Positions 22,001-33,778 are shown, counted from the stretch's first letter. The stretch: DNA of 64,000 bases from Nemertoderma westbladi (GCA_032718475.1 JAUCBJ010009136.1:186001-250000), one strand, 5' to 3'. Numbers and translations are program-made. The notes: generated by a model not told the origin, from the sequence alone.

Positions 22001-24326
22001 GGCAGCCACTAATATGGTAAGTCAGGTTGGTAGGTAACCAGCCTGATGCTGGCAGCCACTAATATAGTCAGGTTGGTAGGTAACCAGCCTGCTACTGGCA
22101 GCCACTAATATAGTCAGGTTGGTAGGTAACCAGCCTGCTGCTGGCAGCCACTAATATGGTAAGTCAGGTTGGTAGGTAACCAGCCTGCTGCTGGCAGCCA
22201 CTAATATAGTCAGGTTGTTAGGTAACCAGCCTGCTACTGGCAGCCACTAATATAGTCAGGTTGGTAGGTAACCAGCCTGCTACTGGCAGCCACTAATATA
22301 GTCAGGTTGGTAGGTAACCAGCCTGCTGCTGGCAGCCACTAATATGGTAAGTCAGGTTGGTAGGTAACCAGCCTGCTGCTGGCAGCCACTAATATAGTCA
22401 GGTTGGTAGGTAACCAGCCTGCTGCTGGCAGCCACTAATATGGTAAGTCAGGTTGGTAGGTAACCAGCCTGCTGCTGGCAGCCACTAATATAGTCAGGTT
22501 GGTAGGTAACCAGCCTGCTGCTGGCAGCCACTAATATAGTCAGGTTGGTAGGTAACCATCCTGCTGCTGGCAGCCACTAATATAGTCAGGTTGACCAGCC
22601 TGCTGCTGGCAGCCACTAATATAGTCAGGTTGGTAGGTAACCAGCCTGCTGCTGGCAGCCACTAATATGGTAAGTCAGGTTGGTAGGTAACCAGCCTGCT
22701 GCTGGCAGCCACTAATATAGTCAGGTTGATAGGTAACCAGCCTGCTGCTGGCAGCCACTAATATAGTCAGGTTGGTAGGTAACCATCCTGCTGCTGGCAG
22801 CCACTAATATAGTCAGGTTGACCAGCCTGCTGCTGGCAGCCACTAATATAGTCAGGTTGGTAGGTAACCAGCCTGCTGCTGGCAGCCACTAATATGGTAA
22901 GTCAGGTTGGTAGGTAACCAGCCTGCTGCTGGCAGCCACTAATATAGTCAGGTTGGTAGGTAACCAGCCTGCTGCTGGCAGCCACTAATATGGTAAGTCA
23001 GGTTGGTAGGTAACCATCCTGCTGCTGGCAGCCACTAATATAGTCAGGTTGACCAGCCTGCTGCTGGCAGCCACTAATATAGTCAGGTTGGTAGGTAACC
23101 AGCCTGCTGCTGGCAGCCACTAATATGGTAAGTCAGGTTGGTAGGTAACCAGCCTGCTGCTGGCAGCCACTAATATAGTCAGGTTGGTAGGTAACCAGCC
23201 TGCTGCTGGCAGCCACTAATATGGTAAGTCAGGTTGGTAGGTAACCAGCCTGCTGCTGGCAGCCACTAATATAGTCAGGTTGGTAGGTAACCAGCCTGCT
23301 GCTGGCAGCCACTAATATAGTCAGGTTGGTAGGTAACCATCCTGCTGCTGGCAGCCACTAATATAGTCAGGTTGACCAGCCTGCTGCTGGCAGCCACTAA
23401 TATAGTCAGGTTGGTAGGTAACCAGCCTGCTGCTGGCAGCCACTAATATGGTAAGTCAGGTTGGTAGGTAACCAGCCTGCTGCTGGCAGCCACTAATATA
23501 GTCAGGTTGGTAGGTAACCATCCTGCTGCTGGCAGCCACTAATATAGTCAGGTTGACCAGCCTGCTGCTGGCAGCCACTAATATAGTCAGGTTGGTAGGT
23601 AACCAGCCTGCTGCTGGCAGCCACTAATATGGTAAGTCAGGTTGGTAGGTAACCAGCCTGCTGCTGGCAGCCACTAATATAGTCAGGTTGGTAGGTAACC
23701 AGCCTGCTGCTGGCAGCCACTAATATGGTAAGTCAGGTTGGTAGGTAACCAGCCTGCTGCTGGCAGCCACTAATATAGTCAGGTTGGTAGGTAACCAGCC
23801 TGCTGCTGGCAGCCACTAATATGGTAAGTCAGGTTGGTAGGTAACCAGCCTGCTGCTGGCAGCCACTAATATAGTCAGGTTGGTAGGTAACCAGCCTGCT
23901 GCTGGCAGCCACTAATATAGTCAGGTTGGTAGGTAACCATCCTGCTGCTGGCAGCCACTAATATAGTCAGGTTGACCAGCCTGCTGCTGGCAGCCACTAA
24001 TATAGTCAGGTTGGTAGGTAACCAGCCTGCTGCTGGCAGCCACTAATATGGTAAGTCAGGTTGGTAGGTAACCAGCCTGCTGCTGGCAGCCACTAATATA
24101 GTCAGGTTGGTAGGTAACCATCCTGCTGCTGGCAGCCACTAATATAGTCAGGTTGACCAGCCTGCTGCTGGCAGCCACTAATATAGTCAGGTTGGTAGGT
24201 AACCAGCCTGCTGCTGGCAGCCACTAATATGGTAAGTCAGGTTGGTAGGTAACCAGCCTGCTGCTGGCAGCCACTAATATAGTCAAGTTGATAGGTAACC
24301 AGCCTGCTGCTGGCAGCCACTAATAT
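19024..24326. repeat. Satellite B: 5.3-kb array of 46/50-bp monomers
   Basis: About 110 head-to-tail monomers contain GTCAGGTTGGTAGGTAACCA and GCCTGCTGCTGGCAGCCACT. There is a 46-bp form ending AATATA, a 50-bp form ending AATATGGTAA and a 39-bp form lacking GTAGGTA. The 39-bp form recurs at regular block positions. Each monomer has a short stem (CCAGC...GCTGG). The 50-bp form contains GGTAAGT, a consensus 5' splice site, and all carry CACTAAT, a branch-point-like motif. The array is intronic and ends 27 bp before myosin VI exon B. Confidence 0.95.
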
Positions 24327-24353
24327 ACATGACTTTCTTCCTGTTCCCTTTAG

Positions 24354-24486
24354 AATCAACTGAAAGAACTTACAGATAAACTCCAGAGTGCGGGTAACCA
24401 CTTTGTGCGCTGCATTAAACCCAACTCTAGGATGAGTGTGCACAAGTACGAGGGGACCGGTGTTATTAGTCAATTACAATGCGCAG
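24354..24486 (+). CDS. MYO6: Myosin VI heavy chain, motor-domain exon B
   Basis: This 133-bp exon (44 codons plus one base) continues directly in frame from exon A. It encodes NQLKELTDKLQSAG, NHFVRCIKPN and ends GVISQLQCA. FVRCIKPN is the near-invariant FIRCIKPN box that follows the relay region in myosin motors, and SQLQC precedes the converter. The human MYO6 segment is closely similar (DKLRSTGASFIRCIKPN, ILSQLQCSG). The acceptor is TTTAG with a T/C tract; the donor is GCAG|GTAGGC, in phase 1. The next expected exon (converter and insert) was not found in the rest of the window. Confidence 0.93.
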
Positions 24487-24565
24487 GTAGGCGATAAATA
24501 AAATACTAAACCCAGGAACCATTGAATCCATAGCCATATTAGTTATAGTCGAGTCAATCTAGCAA
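24487..24565 (+). other. MYO6: Start of the next myosin VI intron
   Basis: This AT-rich sequence follows the donor at 24487. It contains a partial inverted resemblance to the 41-bp satellite (AATCTAGC followed by an A-run) just before the foldback element. Confidence 0.6.
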
Positions 24566-24569
24566 AAAA

Positions 24570-24735
24570 ACCCATAAGAAATTCGCAATCAACCAAAACC
24601 AAATTTTTTAGGTTCTATATTATCTTGTTATTGCCCAAAAAAAGTCTATAAAAATATATTGCGGAACACATTAACGTTGCTTGGTAACTGCTCAATAGAA
24701 CAATTTCCTATTGCTAGTGATGTAATCACTAATTT
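24570..24735 (+). repeat. Left arm of foldback element
   Basis: The inner 100 bp (24636-24735, with ACGTTGCTTGGTAACTGCTC) is inverted at 25282-25385. The outer 70 bp (24570-24640) is inverted at 33511-33577. Identity is high, with scattered substitutions. Confidence 0.8.
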
Positions 24736-25281
24736 TTAGACAAATCAACTACTGTACAACCACTTTATTATTATGTAGTATTTTTCTTTAAACACTCTTT
24801 ATGGGTTTGTATTAGCAAGGTGACTTTTTTAAACATTCAGTGCTGTTTATAAAATAATTTGAAGGTACTTTAAAATATATCCTAATCTTTTGTGATTGCT
24901 TTACAATTTTTTCAAGGCTAGAGAGAGTTCCGCATGCAGTCGCATTTGGTATTTTGATATTAATTAATGAAATTATGTACTTTTTGCACAGTAATATCAC
25001 CACTGAATCCATAGCTAATCGACTATCTAGTAATTTTTTAAAAGATGATTTATTAAATATTAACATTTTTTTTTATTTTATTATACATTCAATCAACATT
25101 GAATGTTCTAGAACATAATTATAAATAATTATTATAAATTTATTATAAATTAATATTATTGTAATTATAAACAAATTATATCACCCCCCCCCCCCCTCAA
25201 TTGTTTAAATAATATAATATTTATTTATTAAATTAAAAAAATAGTTATTGACTATTATTTATTAGTACGAAATATATATAT
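24736..25281. other. AT-rich interior of foldback element
   Basis: No credible coding sequence was seen; an 84-codon minus-strand open frame (24812-25066) has no recognisable family and is probably chance. The stretch has one GTTCTAGAAC palindrome at 25105 and a C-run near 25183. Confidence 0.5.
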
Positions 25282-25736
25282 AACTACATCACTAACAATA
25301 GGAAATAGTTCTATTGAGCAGTTACCAAGCAACGTTAATGTGTTCCGTAACATATATTTTTATAGACCTTTTTTTGGTAACAGTAACAGAACTGCATTTT
25401 TCTAACATTAATCATTGTTACCATGGTAACAGTGAAGAGTTCTAGAACAAAAAATATATAATATACACTATTCTAGAACAAAAATAAAATAAAAAAAATA
25501 TTGTTCCAGAACATAATATAGCTAGTAAGTTTTTAAATTTAAAATATTTGGTAATAAAAAAAATTTATTTATTTATTTATTAGAAAATTTATCTACCAAA
25601 TTGAATATTTTTTTGAATTTACTAGCTATTTTAAAATAAAAAAAAAAATAGTTACTGTATATGTTCTAGAACATTATATTTTATTTTATTTATGATCTAG
25701 AATATAGTGTATATTACTTTTCTATTGTTCTAGAAC
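25105..25736. promoter_or_regulatory. Cluster of heat-shock-element-like palindromes
   Basis: GTTCTAGAAC or one-base variants occur at 25105, 25439, 25470, 25503, 25663, 25694 and 25727. The form nTTCnnGAAn is the core of a heat-shock factor site. Several copies are paired through the palindrome, so they are not independent. A functional role is unproven. Confidence 0.35.
25282..25385 (-). repeat. Inner part of the right arm of the foldback element
   Basis: Inverse copy of 24636-24735 (GAGCAGTTACCAAGCAACGT). It stops at CCTTTTTTTGG, exactly where the outer part should begin. That outer part is found 8.1 kb away at 33511. Confidence 0.8.
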
Positions 25737-25787
25737 TCTACAATGTTGCCATAGTAACAAAGACATAAGTTATAAAAATGCAGTTCT
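25388..25787. repeat. About 400-bp AT-rich palindrome
   Basis: The outer ends AGAACTGCATTTTT (25388) and AAAAATGCAGTTCT (ending 25787) are inverse. Similarity continues inward through GTTCTAGAAC, AATATACACTA and TAGCTAGTAA blocks towards a centre near 25588. Arms are imperfect and about 200 bp long. Its right tip, GCAGTTCT, is also the first part of the satellite C monomer. Confidence 0.75.
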
Positions 25788-28700
25788 ATACGGAACTCTA
25801 TCCCTTTTTTGACTAGATTGGCAGTTCTATACGGAACTCTACCCCTTTTTTGACTAGATTGGCAGTTCTATACGGAACTCTATCCCTTTTTTGGCTAGAT
25901 TGGCAGTTCTATACGGAACTCTATCCCTTTTTTGACTAGATTGGCAGTTCTATACGGAACTCTATCCCTTTTTTGACTAGATTGGCAGTTCTATACGGAA
26001 CTCTATCCCTTTTTTGACTAGATTGGCAGTTCTATACGGAACTCTATCCCTTTTTTGGCTAGATTGGCAGTTCTATACGGAACTCTATCCCTTTTTTGAC
26101 TAGATTGGCAGTTCTATACGGAACTCTATCCCTTTTTTGACTAGATTGGCAGTTCTATACGGAACTCTATCCCTTTTTTGGTTAGATTGGCAGTTCTATA
26201 CGGAACTCTATCCCTTTTTTGACTAGATTGGCAGTTCTATACGGAACTCTACCCCTTTTTTGACTAGATTGGCAGTTCTATACGGAACTCTATCCATTTT
26301 TTGACTAGATTGGCAGTTCTATACGGAACTCTATCCCTTTTTTGACTAGATTGGCAGTTCTATACGGAACTCTACCCTTTTTTTTTGACTAGATTGGCAG
26401 TTCTATACGGAACTCTACCCCTTTTTTGACTAGATTGGCAGTTCTATACGGAACTCTACCCCTTTTTTGACTAGATTGGCAGTTCTATACGGAACTCTAT
26501 CCCTTTTTTGACTAGATTGGCAGTTCTATACGGAACTCTATCCATTTTTTGGCTAGATTGGCAGTTCTATACGGAACTCTATCCCTTTTTTGGTTAGATT
26601 GGCAGTTCTATACGGAACTCTACCCCTTTTTTGACTAGATTGGCAGTTCTATACGGAACTCTATCCATTTTTTGACTAGATTGGCAGTTCTATACGGAAC
26701 TCTATCCCTTTTTTGACTAGATTGGCAGTTCTATACGGAACTCTATCCATTTTTTGACTAGATTGGCAGTTCTATACGGAACTCTATCCCTTTTTTGACT
26801 AGATTGGCAGTTCTATACGGAACTCTATCCCTTTTTTGACTAGATTGGCAGTTCTATACGGAACTCTATCCCTTTTTTGGTTAGATTGGCAGTTCTATAC
26901 GGAACTCTATCCCTTTTTTGACTAGATTGGCAGTTCTATACGGAACTCTATCCCTTTTTTGGCTAGATTGGCAGTTCTATACGGAACTCTATCCATTTTT
27001 TGACTAGATTGGCAGTTCTATACGGAACTCTATCCCTTTTTTGACTAGATTGGCAGTTCTATACGGAACTCTACCCCTTTTTTGACTAGATTGGCAGTTC
27101 TATACGGAACTCTATCCCTTTTTTGACTAGATTGGCAGTTCTATACGGAACTCTATCCCTTTTTTGGCTAGATTGGCAGTTCTATACGGAACTCTATCCC
27201 TTTTTTGGTTAGATTGGCAGTTCTATACGGAACTCTACCCCTTTTTTGACTAGATTGGCAGTTCTATACGGAACTCTACCCCTTTTTTGACTAGATTGGC
27301 AGTTCTATACGGAACTCTATCCATTTTTTGGCTAGATTGGCAGTTCTATACGGACCTCTACCCCTTTTTTGACTAGATTGGCAGTTCTATACGGACCTCT
27401 ACCCCTTTTTTGACTAGATTGGCAGTTCTATACAGAACTCTACCCCTTTTTTGACTAGATTGGCAGTTCTATACGGAACTCTATCCCTTTTTTGGCTAGA
27501 TTGGCAGTTCTATACGGACCTCTATCCCTTTTTTGACTAGATTGGCAGTTCTATACGGAACTCTATCCATTTTTTGGCTAGATTGGCAGTTCTATACGGA
27601 ACTCTATCCCTTTTTTGGTTAGATTGGCAGTTCTATACGGAACTCTACCCCTTTTTTGACTAGATTGGCAGTTCTATACGGAACTCTATCCATTTTTTGA
27701 CTAGATTGGCAGTTCTATACGGAACTCTATCCCTTTTTTGACTATATTGGCAGTTCTATACGGAACTCTATCCATTTTTTGACTAGATTGGCAGTTCTAT
27801 ACGGAACTCTATCCCTTTTTTGACTAGATTGGCAGTTCTATACGGAACTCTATCCCTTTTTTGACTAGATTGGCAGTTCTATACGGAACTCTATCCCTTT
27901 TTTGGTTAGATTGGCAGTTCTATACGGAACTCTATCCCTTTTTTGACTAGATTGGCAGTTCTATACGGAACTCTATCCCTTTTTTGACTAGATTGGCAGT
28001 TCTATACGGAACTCTATCCATTTTTTGACTAGATTGGCAGTTCTATACGGAACTCTATCCCTTTTTTGACTAGATTGGCAGTTCTATACGGAACTCTACC
28101 CCTTTTTTGACTAGATTGGCAGTTCTATACGGAACTCTATCCCTTTTTTGACTAGATTGGCAGTTCTATACGGAACTCTATCCATTTTGTGGCTAGATTG
28201 GCAGTTCTATACGGAACTCTATCCCTTTTTTGGTTAGATTGGCAGTTCTATACGGAACTCTACCCCTTTTTTGACTAGATTGGCAGTTCTATACGGAACT
28301 CTACCCCTTTTTTGACTAGATTGGCAGTTCTATACGGAACTCTATCCATTTTTTGGCTAGATTGGCAGTTCTATACGGACCTCTACCCCTTTTTTGACTA
28401 GATTGGCAGTTCTATACGGACCTCTACCCCTTTTTTGACTAGATTGGCAGTTCTATACAGAACTCTACCCCTTTTTTGACTAGATTGGCAGTTCTATACG
28501 GAACTCTACCCCTTTTTTTTTACTAGATTGGCAGTTCTATACGGACCTCTACCCCTTTTTTGGCTAGATTGGCAGTTCTATACGGACCTCTACCCCTTTT
28601 TTGACTAGATTGGCAGTTCTATACGCAACTCTACCCCTTTTTTGACTAGATTGGCAGTTCTATACGGAACTCTACCCCTTTTTTGTCTAGATTGGCAGTT

Positions 28701-31700
28701 CTATACGGAACTCTATCCCTTTTTTGACTAGATTGGCAGTTCTATACGGAACTCTATCCATTTTTTGACTAGATTGGCAGTTCTATACGGAACTCTATCC
28801 CTTTTTTGGCTAGATTGGCAGTTCTATACGGAACTCTATCCCTTTTTTGACTAGATTGGCGGTTCTATACGGAACTCTATCCCTTTTTTGGCTAGATTGG
28901 CAGTTCTATACGGACCTCTACCCCTTTTTTGACTAGATTGGCAGTTCTATATGGAACTCTATCCCTTTTTTGACTAGATTGACAGTTCTATACGGAACTC
29001 TACCCCTTTTTTGATTAGATTGGCAGTTCTATACGGAACTCTATCCATTTTTTGGCTAGATTGGCAGTTCTATACGGAACTCTATCCCTTTTTTGACTAG
29101 ATTGGCAGTTCTATACAGAACTCTACCCCTTTTTTGACTAGATTGGCAGTTCTATACGGAACTCTACCCCTTTTTTGACTAGATTGGCAGTTCTATACGG
29201 AACTCTATCCATTTTTTGGCTAGATTGGCAGTTCTATACGGACCTCTACCCCTTTTTTGACTAGATTGGCAGTTCTACGGACCTCTACCCCTTTTTTGAC
29301 TAGATTGGCAGTTCTATACAGAACTCTACCCCTTTTTTGACTAGATTGGCAGTTCTATACGGAACTCTATCCCTTTTTTGGCTAGATTGGCAGTTCTATA
29401 CGGACCTCTACCCCTTTTTTGACTAGATTGGCAGTTCTATACGGAACTCTACCCCTTTTTTGACTAGATTGGCAGTTCTATACGGAACTCTACCCATTTT
29501 TTGAATAGATTGGCAGTTCTATACGGAACTCTATCCATTTTTTGGCTAGATTGGCAGTTCTATACGGAACTCTATCCCTTTTTTGGTTAGATTGGCAGTT
29601 CTATACGGAACTCTATCCCTTTTTTGACTAGATTGGCAGTTCTATACGGAACTCTAGCCCTTTTTTTTTGCTAGATTGGCAGTTCTATACGGAACTCTAC
29701 CCCTTTTTTGACTAGATTGGCAGTTCTATACGGAACTCTACCCCTTTTTTGACTAGATTGGCAGTTCTATACGGACCTCTACCCCTTTTTTTGACTAGAT
29801 TGGCAGTTCTATACGGAACACTATCCCTTTTTTGGCTAGATTGGCAGTTCTATACGGAACTCTATCCCTTTTTTGGCTAGATTGGCAGTTCTATACGGAA
29901 CTCTATCCCTTTTTTGGCTAGATTGGCAGTTCTATACGGAACTCTACCCCTTTTTTGTCTAGATTGGCAGTTCTATACGGAACTCTATCCATTTTTTGAC
30001 TAGATTGGCAGTTCTATACGGAACTCTACCCCTTTTTTGACTAGATTGGCAGTTCTATACGGACCTCTACCCCTTTTTTTGACTAGATTGGCAGTTCTAT
30101 ACGGAACACTATCCCTTTTTTGGCTAGATTGGCAGTTCTATACGGAACTCTATCCCTTTTTTGGCTAGATTGGCAGTTCTATACGGAACTCTATCCCTTT
30201 TTTGGCTAGATTGGCAGTTCTATACGGAACTCTACCCCTTTTTTGTCTAGATTGGCAGTTCTATACGGAACTCTATCCCTTTTTTGACTAGATTGGCAGT
30301 TCTATACGGAACTCTACCCCTTTTTTGGCTAGATTGGCAGTTCTATACGGAACTCTATCCCTTTTTTGGTTAGATTGGCAGTTCTATACGGACCTCTACC
30401 CCTTTTTTGACTAGATTGGCAGTTCTATACGGAACTCTATCCATTTTTTGACTTGATTGGCAGTTCTATACGGAACTCTATCCCTTTTTTGACTAGATTG
30501 GCAGTTCTATACGGAACTCTATCCATTTTTTGACTAGATTGGCAGTTCTATACGGAACTCTATCCCTTTTTTGACTAGATTGGCAGTTCTATACGGAACT
30601 CTACCCCTTTTTTGGCTAGATTGGCAGTTCTATACGGAACTCTATCCCTTTTTTGACTAGATTGGCAGTTCTATACGGAACTCTACCCCTTTTTTGGCTA
30701 GATTGGCAGTTCTATACGGAACTCTACCCCTTTTTTGGCTAGATTGGCAGTTCTATACGGAACTCTACCCCTTTTTTGACTAGATTGGCAGTTCTATACG
30801 GAACTCTACCCCTTTTTTGACTAGATTGGCAGTTCTATACGGAACTCTATCCCTTTTTTGGCTAGATTGGCAGTTCTATACGGAACTCGACCCCTTTTTT
30901 TGACTAGATTTGCAGTTCTATACGGAACTCTATCCCTTTTTTGACTAGATTGGCAGTTCTATACGGAACTCTATCCATTTTTTGACTAGATTGGCAGTTC
31001 TATACGGAACTCTATCCCTTTTTTGGCTAGATTGGCAGTTCTATACGGAACTCTATCCCTTTTTTGACTAGATTCGCAGTTCTATACGGAACTCTATCCA
31101 TTTTTTGACTAGATTGGCAGTTCTATACGGAACTCTATCCATTTTTTGACTAGATTGGCAGTTCTATACGGAACTCTATCCATTTTTTGACTAGATTGGC
31201 AGTTCTATACGGAACTCTATCCATTTTTTGACTAGATTGGCAGTTCTATACGGAACTCTATCCATTTTTTGACTAGATTGGCAGTTCTATACGGAACTCT
31301 ATCCATTTTTTGACTAGATTGGCAGTTCTATACGGAACTCTATCCATTTTTTGACTAGATTGGCAGTTCTATACGGAACTCTATCCCTTTTTTGGCTAGA
31401 TTGGCAGTTCTATACGGAACTCTATCCCTTTTTTGACTAGATTGGCAGTTCTATACGGAACTCTATCCATTTTTTGACTAGATTGGCAGTTCTATACGGA
31501 ACTCTACCCCTTTTTTGACTAGATTGGCAGTTCAATACGGAACTCTACCCCTTTTTTGACTAGATTGGCAGTTCTATACGGAACTCTATCCCTTTTTTGA
31601 CTAGATTGGCAGTTCTATACGGAACTCTATCCCTTTTTTGGCTAGATTGGCAGTTCTATACGGAACTCTATCCCTTTTTTGACTAGATTGGCAGTTCTAT

Positions 31701-33514
31701 ACGGAACTCTACCCCTTTTTTGACTAGATTGGCAGTTCAATACGGAACTCTACCCCTTTTTTGACTAGATTGGCAGTTCTATACGGAACTCTATCCCTTT
31801 TTTGACTAGATTGGCAGTTCTATACGGAACTCTATCCCTTTTTTGGCTAGATTGGCAGTTCTATACGGAACTCTACCCCTTTTTTGACTAGATTGGCAGT
31901 TCTATACGAAACTCTATCCATTTTTTGACTAGATTGGCAGTTCTATACGGAACTCTATCCCTTTTTTGACTAGATTGGCAGTTCTATACGGAACTCTATC
32001 CCTTTTTTGGTTAGATTGGCAGTTCTATACGGAACTCTACCCCTTTTTTGACTAGATTGGCAGTTCTATACGGAACTCTACCCCTTTTTTGACTAGATTG
32101 GCAGTTCTATACGGAACTCTATCCCTTTTTTGACTAGATTGGCAGTTCTATACGGAACTCTATCCCTTTTTTGACTATATTGGCAGTTCTATACGGAACT
32201 CTATCCATTTTTTGACTAGATTGGCAGTTCTATACGGAACTCTACCCCTTTTTTGGCTAGATTGGCAGTTCTATACGGAACTCTACCCCTTTTTTGGCTA
32301 GATTGGCAGTTCTATACGGAACTCTACCCCTTTTTTGACTAGATTGGCAGTTCTATACGGAACTCTACCCCTTTTTTGGCTAGATTGGCAGTTCTATACG
32401 GAACTCTATCCCTTTTTTGGCTAGATTGGCAGTTCTATACGGAACTCTATCCCTTTTTTTACTAGATTGGCAGTTCTATACGGAACTCTATCCATTTTTT
32501 GACTAGATTGGCAGTTCTATACGGAACTCTATCCCTTTTTTGGCTAGATTGGCAGTTCTATACGGAACTCTATCCCTTTTTTGACTAGATTGGCAGTTCT
32601 ATACGGAACTCTATCCATTTTTTGACTAGATTGGCAGTTCTATACGGAACTCTATATCCCTTTTTTGACTAGATTGGCAGTTCTATACGGAACTCTACCC
32701 CTTTTTTGACTAGATTGGCAGTTCAATACGGAACTCTATCCCTTTTTTGGCTAGATTGGCAGTTCTATACGGAACTCTACCCCTTTTTTGGCTAGATTGG
32801 CAGTTCTATACGGAACTCTATCCCTTTTTTGACTAGATTGGCAGTTCTATACGGAACTCTACCCCTTTTTTGGCTAGATTGGCAGTTCTATACGGAACTC
32901 TATCCCGCAGTTCTATACGGAACTCTACCCCTTTTTTGGCTAGATTGGCAGTTCTATACGGAACTCTATCCCTTTTTTGACTAGATTGGCAGTTCAATAC
33001 GGAACTCTATCCCTTTTTTGGCTAGATTGGCAGTTCTATACGGAACTCTACCCCTTTTTTGGCTAGATTGGCAGTTCTATACGGAACTCTATCCCTTTTT
33101 TGACTAGATTGGCAGTTCTATACGGAACTCTACCCCTTTTTTGGCTAGATTGGCAGCTCTATACGGAACTCTATCCTTTTTTTGACTAGATTGGCAGTTC
33201 TATACGGAACTCTATCCCTTTTTTGACTAGATTGGCAGTTCTATACGGAACTCTATCCCTTTTTTGACTAGATTGGCAGTTCTATACGGAACTCGATCCC
33301 TTTTTTGACTAGATTGGCAGTTCTATACGGAACTCTACCCTTTTTTTGGCTAGATTGGCAGTTCTATACGGAACTCTATCCCTTTTTTGGCTAGATTGGC
33401 AGTTCTATACGGAACTCTATCCCTTTTTTGACTAGATTGGCAGTTCTATACGGAACTCTACCCTTTTTTTGGCTAGATTGGCAGTTCTATACGGAACTCT
33501 ATCCCTTTTTTGGG
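25778..33514. repeat. Satellite C: 7.7-kb array of 41-bp monomers
   Basis: About 189 head-to-tail monomers contain GGCAGTTCTATACGGAACTC followed by a CCCTTTTTTGACTAGATT-type half. Variable sites are CTAT/CTAC, CCC/CCA and GACTAG/GGCTAG/GGTTAG. Ordered strings of variants recur, for example about ten monomers near 26530 and again near 27555, so blocks of about 25 monomers were duplicated. Each monomer has an AGTTC/GAACT stem. Confidence 0.95.
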
Positions 33515-33577
33515 CCTTTTTTTAACGAGATAATATAGAACCTAAAAACCTTTTGGTTGATTGCGAATTTCTACCCC
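33511..33577 (-). repeat. Outer part of the right arm of the foldback element
   Basis: This is the inverse of 24570-24640 over GATAATATAGAACCTAAAAA and GGTTGATTGCGAATTTCT, directly after the last satellite C monomer. It is the detached end of the arm that breaks off at 25385. Confidence 0.75.
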
Positions 33578-33778
33578 TTTTAATTCATTTTTTCATGTAT
33601 TTTTTTTTGCTTTTGGGGATTGGCGTAGATTTTATTACATTATGTAAACGGTAATACGGGGAATATAATTGCCACTATTATTAGTGTTCGTTACTCACAA
33701 ATGTATCAAATCAGTATTACATTATTATAAAGGTATAGCACTTCAAAGTCAGTGCGACTAGATTATACTGCGATGGTT
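33578..33778. other. 3' flank of the AIF-like gene
   Basis: AT-rich sequence downstream of the minus-strand stop codon. It carries a possible polyadenylation signal at 33631-33636 and nothing else recognised. Confidence 0.5.
33631..33636 (-). terminator. Possible polyadenylation signal, AIF-like gene
   Basis: TTTATT on the + strand is AATAAA on the minus strand, 143 bp beyond the stop codon. This is a usual 3' UTR distance, but the motif is common in AT-rich DNA. Confidence 0.4.

Larger units (their letters stand above)
14562..24353 (+). other. MYO6: Myosin VI intron, 9,792 bp, repeat-filled
   Basis: The donor is GTAAGT at 14562 and the acceptor is a T-rich tract ending TTTAG at 24353. The intron joins two phase-0 boundaries and restores continuous myosin VI motor sequence. 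It contains a decayed minus-strand Gypsy, an inverted-repeat element, a 21-bp minisatellite, unrecognised minus-strand ORFs and satellite B. Satellite B ends 27 bp before the exon. Confidence 0.88.
24566..33577. mobile_element. Composite foldback element with a satellite inserted in its right arm
   Basis: The left arm at about 24570-24735 has its inverted partner in two pieces. Its inner part matches 25282-25385 and its outer part (GAAATTCGCAATCAACCAAA, GGTTCTATATTATC) matches 33511-33577 in inverse. The simplest reading is a non-autonomous DNA element with long inverted ends. Its right end was split by an insert of about 8.1 kb made of a 400-bp palindrome plus satellite C. No transposase is present. 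Confidence 0.65.

Noticed and set aside
3421-33514. CRISPR-like regular repeats
   Set aside because: Units are contiguous head-to-tail satellites with no unique spacers, in a eukaryotic gene.
3421-33514. Common origin of satellites A and C from the shared CTATACG
   Set aside because: Only seven bases are shared and the rest of the monomers differ; chance is sufficient.
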